From an uncultured Cetobacterium sp. (GTDB lineage: Bacteria; Fusobacteriota; Fusobacteriia; Fusobacteriales; Fusobacteriaceae), in the NCBI GenBank assembly GCA_934085975.1, contig CAKOHT010000001.1, positions 124,001-188,000 on the forward strand: DNA of 64,000 nt, given 5' to 3'. The position numbers and the translations under genes were made by a program. The notes beneath the pieces are model-generated. The model was not told the DNA's origin. It was given only the letters and a program-made list of their open reading frames with translations, and did not search any database. Every line of letters starts with the position of its first letter. Position 1 is the stretch's first letter. This document shows positions 38,085-47,561 of this stretch, one piece after another.

Positions 38085-39291
38085 AGTACATTCTGTAACC
38101 CATACCTGTTAACTTTTCTCTTACCTTTTCTTGGTGCTGTTTATCAAAACATTCTAATACAAAAGTTACCTCTTGAGAAGTTATTCCTAGATTTTGACTA
38201 TACATAGTTTGATTTATACTTAAAATATTTGCATTCATCTCACATATAGCCGTTACCACTTTTGCCATCTCTCCAATTTTATCTGAAAGTTCTATCGAAA
38301 ATGCAAATCTTCTTCCTTCTAAAATAAGAGCTTTATTTAATACTCTTTCCACCAAATTTATATCGATATTTCCACCTGATATCACAGCACAAATCTTTTG
38401 ATCTTCAACATTTATTTTTCCAGCTAATAATGCAGCAACTGTTGTAGCTCCCGCTCCCTCTGCTACAACTTTACTTTTTTCCATAAGGAATAATATAGCT
38501 TTTGCTATTTCATCCTCTGTTACAGTTACAATTTCATCAACACATTCTTGAACTATTTTAAATGGTTCACAACCTGCTTTTCTTACAGCTATTCCGTCTG
38601 CAATTGTTGGTTTTGTCGAAATTTCACAAATCTCTTTCATAGCGACAGCTTCTGCCATTGAAGCTGCATGAAATGCTTCTATTCCTATTACCTTAGCTTC
38701 TGGTCTCAATGATTTTATAGCTTTCGCTATACCACCAATAATTCCTCCCCCTCCAATTGGAACTAAAACAACATCCACATCAGGAATATCTTCTAATATC
38801 TCCAATCCAATTGTTCCTTGACCTGCCATCACAAACTTATCGTCAAAGGGATGCAAAAAAGTAGCTCCTGTTTCTTTTTGGATTTCACAAGCCTTTCTAT
38901 AGGCGTCATCATAAACCTCACCCTCTAAAATTACTTCCGCACCATAAGACTTTGTTGCTGCGATTTTTGCTAAAGGAGCTGTTGCTGGCATTACTATTGT
39001 AGCTTTTATCCCTTTAGCTGCCGCTCCTAATGCTACTCCTTGTGCATGGTTTCCTGCTGAAGAAGCGATAACTCCAGCCTCTCTTTCCTCCGGTGAAAGA
39101 CTTGCTATCTTATTTAAAGCCCCTCTTAACTTAAATGAACCTGTTTTTTGAAGGTTTTCTAATTTAAAATACACTGTATTTCCAGTTATTTCTTTAAGAG
39201 TTGGACACTCCACCACAGGTGTTCTTTTTAATGAATCCTTTATAGTTTCATTAGCTTTCAATATATCTTCTAAGGTAAAATTGCAATCCAC
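38083..39291 (-). CDS. ilvA: Threonine ammonia-lyase with C-terminal ACT domain
   Basis: 402 residues. PLP lysine in KTGSFKLRGALNKI, SSAGNHAQGVA, the glycine loop PIGGGGIIGG, and a C-terminal ACT domain (about 325-402, FAFSIELSDKIGEMAKVV). It deaminates threonine to 2-oxobutanoate; the ACT domain suggests allosteric control. The length matches the short TdcB/YgeX-plus-ACT class found in anaerobes, so biosynthetic or catabolic use is open. The start is GTG at 39291 after GGAGGGG. Confidence 0.9.
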   Translation of the reverse strand: MDCNFTLEDILKANETIKDSLKRTPVVECPTLKEITGNTVYFKLENLQKTGSFKLRGALNKIASLSPEEREAGVIASSAGNHAQGVALGAAAKGIKATIVMPATAPLAKIAATKSYGAEVILEGEVYDDAYRKACEIQKETGATFLHPFDDKFVMAGQGTIGLEILEDIPDVDVVLVPIGGGGIIGGIAKAIKSLRPEAKVIGIEAFHAASMAEAVAMKEICEISTKPTIADGIAVRKAGCEPFKIVQECVDEIVTVTEDEIAKAILFLMEKSKVVAEGAGATTVAALLAGKINVEDQKICAVISGGNIDINLVERVLNKALILEGRRFAFSIELSDKIGEMAKVVTAICEMNANILSINQTMYSQNLGITSQEVTFVLECFDKQHQEKVREKLTGMGYRMY

Positions 39292-39373
39292 GGTTTGACC
39301 CCTCCAAATTTCATTATTATATAACTTTTTACAACCTTATTATATATTTTTAGAACATTTTTTTCAACATTTT

Positions 39374-40288
39374 TTAATTATTTTGATTTCTTGTAATTTT
39401 ATATATTGTAAACAATAATATCCCAGCACTTATGAACTGAACTGGTGTCAATAATCTTCCGTTAAAAATGTAATCGAACACTATTGATGAAACTGGAAAA
39501 CATAACTCACACATAGTAGCAATATTTGCCTTTATATATCTAAGTCCTATATAATAAAGAAGCACTGCTCCACTTCCAGTCGTTAACCCTATAATGGTAA
39601 AAATCATCCATTGGTGAGGGGTTGTTTTTAAGAACCAACCCAAATTACCATTTGATATGACTATAATAGCAGTTATAATTGACGTAAATAAATATCTTGT
39701 GTATAAAGCTGTTCTAAATGTAGAATGTGCCAATATTTTTTTACTGAAAACTGTGGAACTACCAAAAGAGAATGCAGCTAAAATTGCATATGTGCTCGCT
39801 AACCCTATATTATTACCAACTTCAAAACGAGGTAATGAAAGTTGAAATGTCAATAAATACCCACTCATCAATGCAGCTACTGCCCAAAATATAAAGTTTT
39901 TTCCAATTTTTTCACCCAGCAATATTCTAGCAAGAATTATAGCAAAAACTGGTTGTAACTTCTGTAAAAGAGTAACTACTGTCAAATGACTAAAATTGAC
40001 TAAAAATAGTGCTTTTACTATGGATAAAGTCCCCAAAGTTCCCCCAAACAAAGCTATTAAAAAATAGAAAAATAAATCCTCTTTACTCAATTTTTTTATA
40101 TTCACAATCTCAGTTTTTCCAAAGAGAATACTCATTCCTAATAAAGGCAACAGGTGCAATACAAATACCACATATGCTACATTTAATTGATATAATCTAG
40201 GCGTCAATACTATTCCATCAAATCCCCACATTGTTGCAGCTAGACAAACTAATCCAGCTCCTAAATATTGTTTTTTTATATTAAACAC
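39374..40288 (-). CDS. EamA/DMT-superfamily transporter
   Basis: 304 residues with ten predicted helices in two EamA repeats (about 10-145 and 160-300). LVCLAATMWGFDGIVLTP opens the first repeat, and VTLLQKLQPVFAIILARILLGEKIG closes it. Substrate unknown; the family exports amino acids and other metabolites. The start is GTG at 40288 after AGGAGG. 8 nt downstream of polC. Confidence 0.88.
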   Translation of the reverse strand: MFNIKKQYLGAGLVCLAATMWGFDGIVLTPRLYQLNVAYVVFVLHLLPLLGMSILFGKTEIVNIKKLSKEDLFFYFLIALFGGTLGTLSIVKALFLVNFSHLTVVTLLQKLQPVFAIILARILLGEKIGKNFIFWAVAALMSGYLLTFQLSLPRFEVGNNIGLASTYAILAAFSFGSSTVFSKKILAHSTFRTALYTRYLFTSIITAIIVISNGNLGWFLKTTPHQWMIFTIIGLTTGSGAVLLYYIGLRYIKANIATMCELCFPVSSIVFDYIFNGRLLTPVQFISAGILLFTIYKITRNQNN

Positions 40289-40296
40289 TTTTCCTC

Positions 40297-43200
40297 CTAG
40301 AAAAATAAAGTTGTCTGATTTGTTTCACTTAAGGACTCTATACAGTTAAGCTCTTTCAATTTATCTACTGTTGTTTGAGAGGCTTTTGTTCTTCTTTTAA
40401 AGTCCTCATATGATATAAATCTTCCTAACTCTCTTTCTCTCACTATATTTTCCATCACTGATGCTCCTAATCCATTCAATCCCATCAATGGAACCCTTAT
40501 TTTCCCATCTTCTATTATAAATTTAGAACCATGAGATTTATAGATATCTAAGTTCAAAAACTCAAATCCTCTCGCATGCATCTCCACTATTATTTCACAC
40601 ACTGCAAGTTGAGCTTTTTTCTTAACATCAAGTTTTGGCTCTTTATTTAATTCTTGAATTTTTTCTCTAACTTTTATTAAATCATTCATTAATTCAAAAT
40701 CAAAATCCTCAACTTTTCTACTTAAATAGGCTGCATAAAAAGCAAGTGGATAATGCACTTTAAAGTAAGCTATTCTCATAGCCATCATTACGTATGCTAC
40801 CGCATGCCCTTTAGGAAACATATATTTTATCCTTCTACATGACTCTATATACCACTCTGGGACTCCATGACTTTTCATTAAATCAGAATATTCTTTCCAT
40901 TGTGCAACATCTTTACTAGGTTGTCCTTTTCTCACAAATTCCATAATTTTGAAAGCTGTTCCTTTTTCAATACCTTGGTCTATTAAAAAGTTCATAATAT
41001 CGTCTCTAACAGATATCACTTGAGATAAAGTTGCTTTTCCCTCTTTCACAAACTCTTGAGCATTATTTAACCACACATCAGTTCCATGGGATAAACCTGA
41101 AATTCTAACTAGCTCCGCAAAAGTTGTTGGTTTTGTATCAACAAGCATCTGTCTGACAAATCCCGTTCCAAATTCTGGAACTCCATACGTTCCTACAACA
41201 GATCCTATTTGCTCTTGAGTAACTCCCAATGCTTCTGTTCCAGAAAATATTTTCAAAGTTTCCAAATCTCCTAAAGGTATATCATAGACATCTACACCCG
41301 TATACTCCTGTAACATCTTTATAGTTGTGGGGTCATCATGTCCTAAGATATCCAACTTTACTAACTGTTCATCCATTACATGATAATCATAGTGTGTCGT
41401 TGTTGAATCACTATTTTGGTCGTTTGCAGGTCTTTGAACTGGACAAAATTCATATATCGAATTATCTTGAGGAACTACTATCATTCCTCCTGGGTGTTGT
41501 CCAGTCGTTTTTTTAGCACCCTCACATTTTTTTGCCATTCTCATGACTTCAGCTTTTCCAGAAAGTATACTGTGATCTTCAAAGAACTTTCTCACGTAAC
41601 CCTCAGCATTTTTTTCTGCCAAAGTAGAGATTGTTCCCGCTTTAAATACATTTGCTTTTCCAAATAAATCTTCACAATATCTGTGTATTTCCGACTGATA
41701 CTCCCCTGAGAAATTTAAGTCTATATCTGGCACCTTATCTCCATTAAATCCCATAAACACCTCAAACGGAATTGAATATCCATCTTTTTTCATTTCTATA
41801 CCACATTTTGGACAAATTTTATCTGGTAAGTCAACTCCTGCTCCCTCTCTTTCAATAAACTCTGAATGCTTACACTCTGGATTGGTGCATAAATAATGTG
41901 GGTAAAGAGCATTAACTTCCGTTATTCCCATCATATATGCTACAATTGATGATCCAACTGATCCTCTTGATCCCACCAAATAACCATTGTCTAAAGATTT
42001 TTTTACTAATTTTTGAGCTGATAAATACAGAACTGAAAATCCATTTCCTATAATAGCTTTTAGCTCTCTCTCTATTCTTGCTTCTACGTTTTCAGGCAAA
42101 GGATTTCCATACAATTCATAAGCTTTTGTATATGTCATCTCCCTAACAATATTTTCTGCATCATCTATTTTAGGTGGATAAAATCCACTTGGAATAGGTT
42201 GGACTTTTTCAATCGTCTCATTTAATTTATTTGTCGCTTCAACAACAATTTCCTTAGATATATCTTCGCCCAAATAATTGAACTCTTCTAGTAACTCATC
42301 AGTAGTTCTAAAATAGAACCCATTGTCTACTCTATATTGATTTTCCCTAAATACACTTCCGCTTCCGTAAAGAAGTATTGATCTTATCTTATGATCCTCT
42401 TTCTCTAAGTAATGCACATTTGATGATCCTGTAATTAACTTTCCTTTTTCTTTTCCTAGTTTATAAAGGTATCTATTCATTTTTTCAACATCTTCGAAAG
42501 AAGCTATTGCTCCAGTTTCATCACTATCTAAAAACTCTGAAAATCCTATTCTTGGTTGAAGTTCAATATAATCATAAAAATCAATTGATTTTTCAACTTT
42601 TAATAGATCATTTCTAAAGTATGCTTCAGGTAGCTCACCAGCATTTGAAAAATGAATTGAAGTTGGTGCTCCAATGATTAATCCTTCCCTATTTTCATTT
42701 AAAACAGTTTTTAAAATTCTTGGTTTCTTACTTCCAAAATAATCAATGTGTGCCTGAGAAATTAATTTATATAAATTTTTTAACCCAACTAAATCTTTTA
42801 CCAAAACCATCACATTTCTTATATCCTGTTTTTTGTAATTTAAAGGAAAAGCACCAGTCATATCAAGTTGATTTATAATTCCATTTTCTAAATATTTTTC
42901 TAAAAATATTGCAAACATAGCAGCCGTAGCTTGGGAATCATCAACAGCCCTGTGGTGGTTCTCTAAAGCCACTTTTAAGAATTTTGTCATTGGCTTTAGT
43001 CCATAACCTTTTTGCTCAGGATACAGGTCTCTAGCCATCTGTAATGTATCTATCACAGCCGGATTATAGTCTGTTCCTAAATATTTTTTTACATCTCTTT
43101 TCAAAAATCCCATATCAAACGGTGCATTGTGAGCAACTAAAGTAGCATCTCCAATAAATTTCATAAATTCTGGTAATACCTTATCTATAGTCGGCATATT

Positions 43201-44625
43201 TTCCACTAAAGCATCATTGATTCCTGTTATTTCCTGTATTTTTTTTGGAATTTTCTTTCCCGGATTGATTAACTGTGAGTATCGTTCTACTATTCTTCTC
43301 CCTTGTAATTTTACAGCACCAATCTCTATAATCTCATTTTTATGGGAGTTTAATCCTAAAGTTTCTAAGTCAAAAACTACGTATGTTTCTTCATCTATCA
43401 GAACATTTTTAGCATTCTGAACCATTGGTTGGGTATCATCTACCATATACATCTCACACCCAAAGATTATTTTGATATCTTTTCCTTTAGCTGCTTTATA
43501 TGCAAATGGAAACGCATGAACAACCCCATAATCTGTTATTGCAACAGCTTTGTGTCCATACTCTAAAGCCCTTCCTACTATCCCTTTTACATCCTCTACT
43601 CCACACATTTCGCTCATTTTTGTATGTGTATGAAGCTCCACCATCTTTTCATCTGCTGTATCTACTTTTTTAGATTTTGCTTTGTCCAGTTTATTTAATA
43701 TATTAACCAATATAATCTCTTCATTATTTTCAAAGCTATCAATTTGTTTTTTACCACTAATCTTTACAAAATCGCCCACTTTAACATCAAAATCTTCTGG
43801 ACTATTCAAAAATATCTTGGCAGTTATTGAATCTTCTCCATCTGTTATCCTTAAAACTTGCAGAATTTTCCCAGTCCTTAGCTCTCTTCCTTCTGTAGCA
43901 AAAAGCTCTCCTTCTACTACTGCTATCTCATTCTCTATTAACTCTTTAAATTCTGATATTGGCATACTCGGACTCTTTATATCTTTTTTCTTACTAAATC
44001 CACCTCTACCTGTAGGTACAGCTGATTTTATTTCAACCGGTGGAGCTGTTACCTTTCCTGCTACATCTTTTTCAGAAGTTTTAGAGCTCAAGGTTATTAT
44101 TTTATTTTCTATTTCGCTCTCTATTGACTTTATCTCACTATTGAAATCTCCTGATATAAAATTCACTTTGAATCCTCTAATCCCATAATTTTCTAAAAGT
44201 GCTTGAATTTTTATATCTAAATTTGAACTGTACAACGTTTCCACTGCCATCTCATTTTTTAACTCGATATCAACTTGCTCATCTTTTATAGACACTCTAT
44301 ATAGGTATAAAAATGATTTTGAAATAGCATTAGTTCTTTTTAACTTCTCAATAACTCTTTCAACGATTTCTAAAAAATTTTCCTTTGTAATCTCTTTCGT
44401 TAAATAATCTATTTTAAAATTAATATCCAATTCATTTCCAAACTTCTTTTTTAAATTTTCATAAGCCCTATCCAATCCTTTTAAATCTTGAGGAGTAGAA
44501 ACTACACAGATCAAATCCATTTTTTTATTTCTTTCGCTAAAAACAATCTCTGTTATCTCTATATTTTCAATCCCCATCTCTTTAAAAATATTTCTTTGAG
44601 GTCTTATTCTAATCTCTCTTCTCAA
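40297..44625 (-). CDS. polC: DNA polymerase III alpha subunit, PolC type
   Basis: 1442 residues, normal for PolC. The order is an N-terminal domain, an OB fold (about 235-310), a PHP domain split around the exonuclease (LHTHTKMSEM at 331-340), a proofreading DEDD exonuclease (VVFDLETLG at 417-425, HNAPFDMGFL, HHRAVDDSQ), palm and fingers (RGSVGSSIVAYMMG, PDIDLNFSGEYQ, KAGTISTLAEK) and a zinc-binding segment (CTNPECKH...CPKCG). It replicates the chromosome. The start is TTG at 44625 after AGGAG, abutting the upstream stop. PolC in a diderm fits Fusobacteriota. Confidence 0.96.
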   Translation of the reverse strand: MRREIRIRPQRNIFKEMGIENIEITEIVFSERNKKMDLICVVSTPQDLKGLDRAYENLKKKFGNELDINFKIDYLTKEITKENFLEIVERVIEKLKRTNAISKSFLYLYRVSIKDEQVDIELKNEMAVETLYSSNLDIKIQALLENYGIRGFKVNFISGDFNSEIKSIESEIENKIITLSSKTSEKDVAGKVTAPPVEIKSAVPTGRGGFSKKKDIKSPSMPISEFKELIENEIAVVEGELFATEGRELRTGKILQVLRITDGEDSITAKIFLNSPEDFDVKVGDFVKISGKKQIDSFENNEEIILVNILNKLDKAKSKKVDTADEKMVELHTHTKMSEMCGVEDVKGIVGRALEYGHKAVAITDYGVVHAFPFAYKAAKGKDIKIIFGCEMYMVDDTQPMVQNAKNVLIDEETYVVFDLETLGLNSHKNEIIEIGAVKLQGRRIVERYSQLINPGKKIPKKIQEITGINDALVENMPTIDKVLPEFMKFIGDATLVAHNAPFDMGFLKRDVKKYLGTDYNPAVIDTLQMARDLYPEQKGYGLKPMTKFLKVALENHHRAVDDSQATAAMFAIFLEKYLENGIINQLDMTGAFPLNYKKQDIRNVMVLVKDLVGLKNLYKLISQAHIDYFGSKKPRILKTVLNENREGLIIGAPTSIHFSNAGELPEAYFRNDLLKVEKSIDFYDYIELQPRIGFSEFLDSDETGAIASFEDVEKMNRYLYKLGKEKGKLITGSSNVHYLEKEDHKIRSILLYGSGSVFRENQYRVDNGFYFRTTDELLEEFNYLGEDISKEIVVEATNKLNETIEKVQPIPSGFYPPKIDDAENIVREMTYTKAYELYGNPLPENVEARIERELKAIIGNGFSVLYLSAQKLVKKSLDNGYLVGSRGSVGSSIVAYMMGITEVNALYPHYLCTNPECKHSEFIEREGAGVDLPDKICPKCGIEMKKDGYSIPFEVFMGFNGDKVPDIDLNFSGEYQSEIHRYCEDLFGKANVFKAGTISTLAEKNAEGYVRKFFEDHSILSGKAEVMRMAKKCEGAKKTTGQHPGGMIVVPQDNSIYEFCPVQRPANDQNSDSTTTHYDYHVMDEQLVKLDILGHDDPTTIKMLQEYTGVDVYDIPLGDLETLKIFSGTEALGVTQEQIGSVVGTYGVPEFGTGFVRQMLVDTKPTTFAELVRISGLSHGTDVWLNNAQEFVKEGKATLSQVISVRDDIMNFLIDQGIEKGTAFKIMEFVRKGQPSKDVAQWKEYSDLMKSHGVPEWYIESCRRIKYMFPKGHAVAYVMMAMRIAYFKVHYPLAFYAAYLSRKVEDFDFELMNDLIKVREKIQELNKEPKLDVKKKAQLAVCEIIVEMHARGFEFLNLDIYKSHGSKFIIEDGKIRVPLMGLNGLGASVMENIVRERELGRFISYEDFKRRTKASQTTVDKLKELNCIESLSETNQTTLFF

Positions 44626-45189
44626 TTAATTTTCTCCTAATAATCTATCTAAAATTATTGAAACCGCTGATCTAACAGATAGATGATTATATTTAGCACT
44701 TCCTCTGATTGGCTCTAGTATATAATCAGACATACTCATAACCTCATCTATTAACCCCCAACCTGTCCCAAATAATATTAAATACGGTTGGTCATCACTG
44801 ATTATCTTCTCAGATAAATTTTTATAGCTTATTGAGTTTGGAAATATTTTTGCTGATGTTGTTATTATTAGAGGTTTCTTCCCCTCTTTCTTTTCTATTT
44901 CAGAAATACTTTTCTCTATTGATTCATAGACTCTTGTTCTACCAAAAGCTTCTTCTCTATCTTTATTGTATTCCGCTCCAAATCCTTCTTGCCAATATCC
45001 AATAATTCTCTCTGTAAGCTTTTTCTGTGCATCTGCCGATACAATAATATGATACTGACTTACATCATACGTTCTACACGTTCTGGAAATATCATGTATA
45101 TCAAAATTTGTTACTGATGTACAAACTATCTCTCCTCTTTTATTGTAAACTGGCGAGTGAACTAGTCCCAAATATACTGCTTTTCTCAT
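44626..45189 (-). CDS. SPOUT-fold RNA methyltransferase (PF09936 type)
   Basis: 187 residues. YLGLVHSPVYNKRGEIVCTSVTN opening, and the knotted C-terminal motif LILFGTGWGLIDEVM (SAM site) followed by SDYILEPIRG and NHLSVRSAVSIILDRLLG. This small SPOUT family is often encoded near trmD; its RNA target is not established as far as I know. Immediately precedes polC with no gap. Confidence 0.85.
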   Translation of the reverse strand: MRKAVYLGLVHSPVYNKRGEIVCTSVTNFDIHDISRTCRTYDVSQYHIIVSADAQKKLTERIIGYWQEGFGAEYNKDREEAFGRTRVYESIEKSISEIEKKEGKKPLIITTSAKIFPNSISYKNLSEKIISDDQPYLILFGTGWGLIDEVMSMSDYILEPIRGSAKYNHLSVRSAVSIILDRLLGEN

Positions 45190-45198
45190 TAATTTTAC

Positions 45199-45717
45199 CT
45201 ACCCTATTCTCTCTAATTTTTTGTACATTTCTATTTTTTCCAAATACACTTTATTAGCATATTTTAAATATTCTATATTTTTATCAGAAAGTTTTTTTAT
45301 CACTTTCGCAGGAGAACCAACTATTAAATCTCCCTCCTGTGCTTCTAATTTATCAGTAACTAAACTCCCTGCTCCCACAATACAGTTCTTAGGAATTTTA
45401 GCTCCATTTAGTAAAATAGATCCCATTCCTATTATAACGTTATCCCCAACTTCACACCCGTGCACAACACAATTGTGACCAACTGTTACATTCTCTCCTA
45501 TTATTACTGGATACGGTGTATCTCCATGAACTGTTGTATTATCCTGAATATTTGAATTTTTTCCAATTTTTATCTTACTCATATCAGCTCTCAAAACACT
45601 AGAAAACCAAATACTTACATTCTCTCCAGTTTCTACATCTCCAATTATAGTTGCAGTATCGATAATAAGATTATTTTTTCCAATCTTTGGAACTAACTCT
45701 CCTAATTTATATATCAT
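45199..45717 (-). CDS. Gamma-carbonic anhydrase-family hexapeptide-repeat protein
   Basis: 172 residues of left-handed beta-helix. Zinc-ligand histidines lie in NTTVHGDTPYPV and VGHNCVVHGCEVGDN, as in YrdA/Cam-type proteins; ADMSKIKIG contains the conserved Arg-Ala-Asp region (LRADMS). Many such proteins show no proven anhydrase activity, so function is by family only. It overlaps the trmD stop by 4 nt (ATGA). Confidence 0.88.
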   Translation of the reverse strand: MIYKLGELVPKIGKNNLIIDTATIIGDVETGENVSIWFSSVLRADMSKIKIGKNSNIQDNTTVHGDTPYPVIIGENVTVGHNCVVHGCEVGDNVIIGMGSILLNGAKIPKNCIVGAGSLVTDKLEAQEGDLIVGSPAKVIKKLSDKNIEYLKYANKVYLEKIEMYKKLERIG

Positions 45718-46433
45718 ATCTCTTGCTCCTCTTTTATCTCTTTTAAAAGTTTTTTTTCCAGTTTACTAAACTCTCTATCTTTTAAAAGCTCCGGTCGTCT
45801 TTTTAAAGTTCTTTTTAAACTCTGCTTTAATCTCCATTCAGCTATATTTTTATGATGTCCCGACATCAAAACTTCGGGAACTTTTAACCCTTCAAATTCG
45901 GCTGGTCTTGTATAATGAGGGTAATCTAACAATCCATTGTAAAAAGAGTCGTTCTCATATGACTCTTTTTTAATAACTCCAGGAAGAAGGCGAACTATTG
46001 CATCTGATATCACCATAGCTGGCAACTCTCCACCTGTTAAAACAAAGTCACCTAAAGATATCTCCAAGTCTACTCTACTGTCAATAACTCTCTCATCTAT
46101 TCCCTCGTAATGACCCGCTATTATAGTTATCTCTTCTTCACTAGCCAATTCACACACTAACACTTGATTCAGTTTCACACCTTGGGGAGATGTATAGATA
46201 ACTTTCCCGCGATTCTTCTCTAGAGCTTTCAATAGTGGTTCCAACTTCATAACCATTCCAGCTCCACCACCAAAAGGTATATCATCACATTGCTTATGCT
46301 TTCCTTCCGCAAAATCTCTTATATTAACTATGTTAATCTCTACCTGTTTTCTTTCTACAGCTCTTTTTATAATACTATGTTCTTTGAAAGAATTAAAAAA
46401 CTCTGGAAATAGCGTCAATATATTTATTTTCAC
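45714..46433 (-). CDS. trmD: tRNA (guanine37-N1)-methyltransferase TrmD
   Basis: 239 residues. INILTLFPEFF opening, DDIPFGGGAGMVMK, VYTSPQG-type IYTSPQG, and the SAM trefoil knot IAGHYEGIDERV then SLGDFVLTGGELPAMVI. It methylates G37 of tRNAs reading CNN codons and prevents frameshifting. The start is GTG at 46433 after AAGGAG. Follows rimM by 10 nt. Confidence 0.96.
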   Translation of the reverse strand: MKINILTLFPEFFNSFKEHSIIKRAVERKQVEINIVNIRDFAEGKHKQCDDIPFGGGAGMVMKLEPLLKALEKNRGKVIYTSPQGVKLNQVLVCELASEEEITIIAGHYEGIDERVIDSRVDLEISLGDFVLTGGELPAMVISDAIVRLLPGVIKKESYENDSFYNGLLDYPHYTRPAEFEGLKVPEVLMSGHHKNIAEWRLKQSLKRTLKRRPELLKDREFSKLEKKLLKEIKEEQEI

Positions 46434-46443
46434 AACCCTCTCC

Positions 46444-46959
46444 TTAATCTTTCTTTTGTTCTCTCATTCCTTCAATTAAAGAAACTACCATCTCTCTTTT
46501 ATTGAAATCTATATTTTTTATAAAGACATCCACGTCCGGAACCATTGCTTCAAACTCTTCATCTTCAATAACATATATGTCATGAGCTGCAGTTTCATAG
46601 ATATCTACAACTTCACCAATACTTTTACCCTCTTCTGTAAATACTTTCATCCCTATCACATCATTGGCTAAAAACTCATCCTCTTCAATTCCCAAAATAT
46701 CTCTTCTTACTCTTATAATTCCATTTTGAATTGAACTAGCATCTGTTTTATTTGTTAGCTCTTCAAATTCCACAATCCATTTTTTATCTATCATATTTGA
46801 TATTTTTTTTATAGTTAAAATTTTTACCTCTCCTGATGGTAACTCAATCATAACTTTATTTCCAACTAAAACTTCTAAATCATCTATATTTGAAGTAACT
46901 TTTACTGCTCCTTTTAAGTGGTGAGTTCCTGAAACTCTGCCAACTGATAACAACTCCAT
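46444..46959 (-). CDS. rimM: 16S rRNA processing protein RimM
   Basis: 171 residues. N-terminal beta barrel (LSVGRVSGTHHLKGAVKV) and a C-terminal PRC-barrel (LANDVIGMKVF, VVDIYETAAHDIYVIED, MVPDVDVFIKNID). Assists maturation of the 30S head domain. ATG after GAGGAGG. Normally flanked by rpsP and rplS, both absent here. Confidence 0.94.
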   Translation of the reverse strand: MELLSVGRVSGTHHLKGAVKVTSNIDDLEVLVGNKVMIELPSGEVKILTIKKISNMIDKKWIVEFEELTNKTDASSIQNGIIRVRRDILGIEEDEFLANDVIGMKVFTEEGKSIGEVVDIYETAAHDIYVIEDEEFEAMVPDVDVFIKNIDFNKREMVVSLIEGMREQKKD

Positions 46960-46976
46960 CTATTTCCTCCTCAATT

Positions 46977-47216
46977 TTAGTCTACAAATTCTACATTCAC
47001 ATTCAGTCTATCTTTAACTCCAGCAGCCTGCATAACTCCTCTTATCGCATTTGCTGTCAATCCATTTTTACCAATTACTCTTCCCATCTCACCTTGTGTA
47101 ACACTCACTTTAAAAGTCACTGTATCATCTATCAAATCATAACTTATTCTTATTCCCTCTTTTGTCTCTACTAATTCACCTATAATATAATTAATTAATA
47201 ACTCTAATTTTTCCAT
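46977..47216 (-). CDS. khpA: KH-domain RNA-binding protein KhpA (YlqC)
   Basis: 79 residues with one KH domain; the RNA-binding loop is GRVIGKNG, followed by LTANAIRGVMQAAG. In Firmicutes KhpA pairs with KhpB to bind RNAs linked to cell envelope genes. Upstream of rimM as in many bacteria. Confidence 0.93.
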   Translation of the reverse strand: MEKLELLINYIIGELVETKEGIRISYDLIDDTVTFKVSVTQGEMGRVIGKNGLTANAIRGVMQAAGVKDRLNVNVEFVD

Positions 47217-47240
47217 AAATTCATCCTCCTGATTTTTATT

Positions 47241-47480
47241 TTATAACTCTCCAGACCAAAGCCCTTCACATACAATTTCAACTTTAATCCATTTTTTATT
47301 TAAATCTTCTACAATCATTCTAACATCCTCTTTAAAATCAGTTGTAGAAACAATTACCAAATCGCCTTCGTTGGCATTCTTTGTCCTCACAATTCCAACA
47401 CCTTCATACGCTTCCATTATCTTGTTAATAAAATCTATATCCTCACGTCTTGTTTTTATTCTAAACTCATAACTATCCAT
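47241..47480 (-). CDS. DUF4911 domain protein
   Basis: 79 residues. Sequence FRIKTRREDIDFINKIMEAY...VGIVRT matches the small DUF4911 family, function unknown. The ATG at 47480 follows AAGGAG; a GTG 6 nt upstream overlaps the ribosome site. That site lies inside a potential helix with an upstream CTCCTTA (see 47486-47554), suggesting controlled translation. Between rsmA and khpA in one transcription unit. Confidence 0.75.
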   Translation of the reverse strand: MDSYEFRIKTRREDIDFINKIMEAYEGVGIVRTKNANEGDLVIVSTTDFKEDVRMIVEDLNKKWIKVEIVCEGLWSGEL

Positions 47481-47485
47481 TTTCA

Positions 47486-47554
47486 CTCCTTAAGCTAATA
47501 AGGAGGCTTTCAAAAATTAGGTAGCTCCCCTCTCTTATCCATGCCTCACTTATT
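47486..47554 (-). promoter_or_regulatory. Candidate RNA switch over the DUF4911 ribosome site
   Basis: On the minus strand, 47554-47543 (AATAAGTGAGGC) pairs with 47507-47497 (GCCTCCTTATT), 11 bp with one bulged U, closing a 35-nt loop. The same 3' strand (CTCCTTA, 47505-47499) can instead pair with TAAGGAG (47492-47486), the ribosome site of the DUF4911 gene, across a 6-nt loop. The two helices are mutually exclusive. No U-run follows, so translational rather than transcriptional control would be expected. It matches no riboswitch class I could recall. Confidence 0.5.
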
Positions 47555-47561
47555 AAAAATT

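Noticed and set aside
47486..47554. preQ1 riboswitch before the DUF4911 gene
   Set aside because: An AGCTA and a GGGG stretch recall preQ1 elements, but the A-rich tail and pseudoknot order do not fit.
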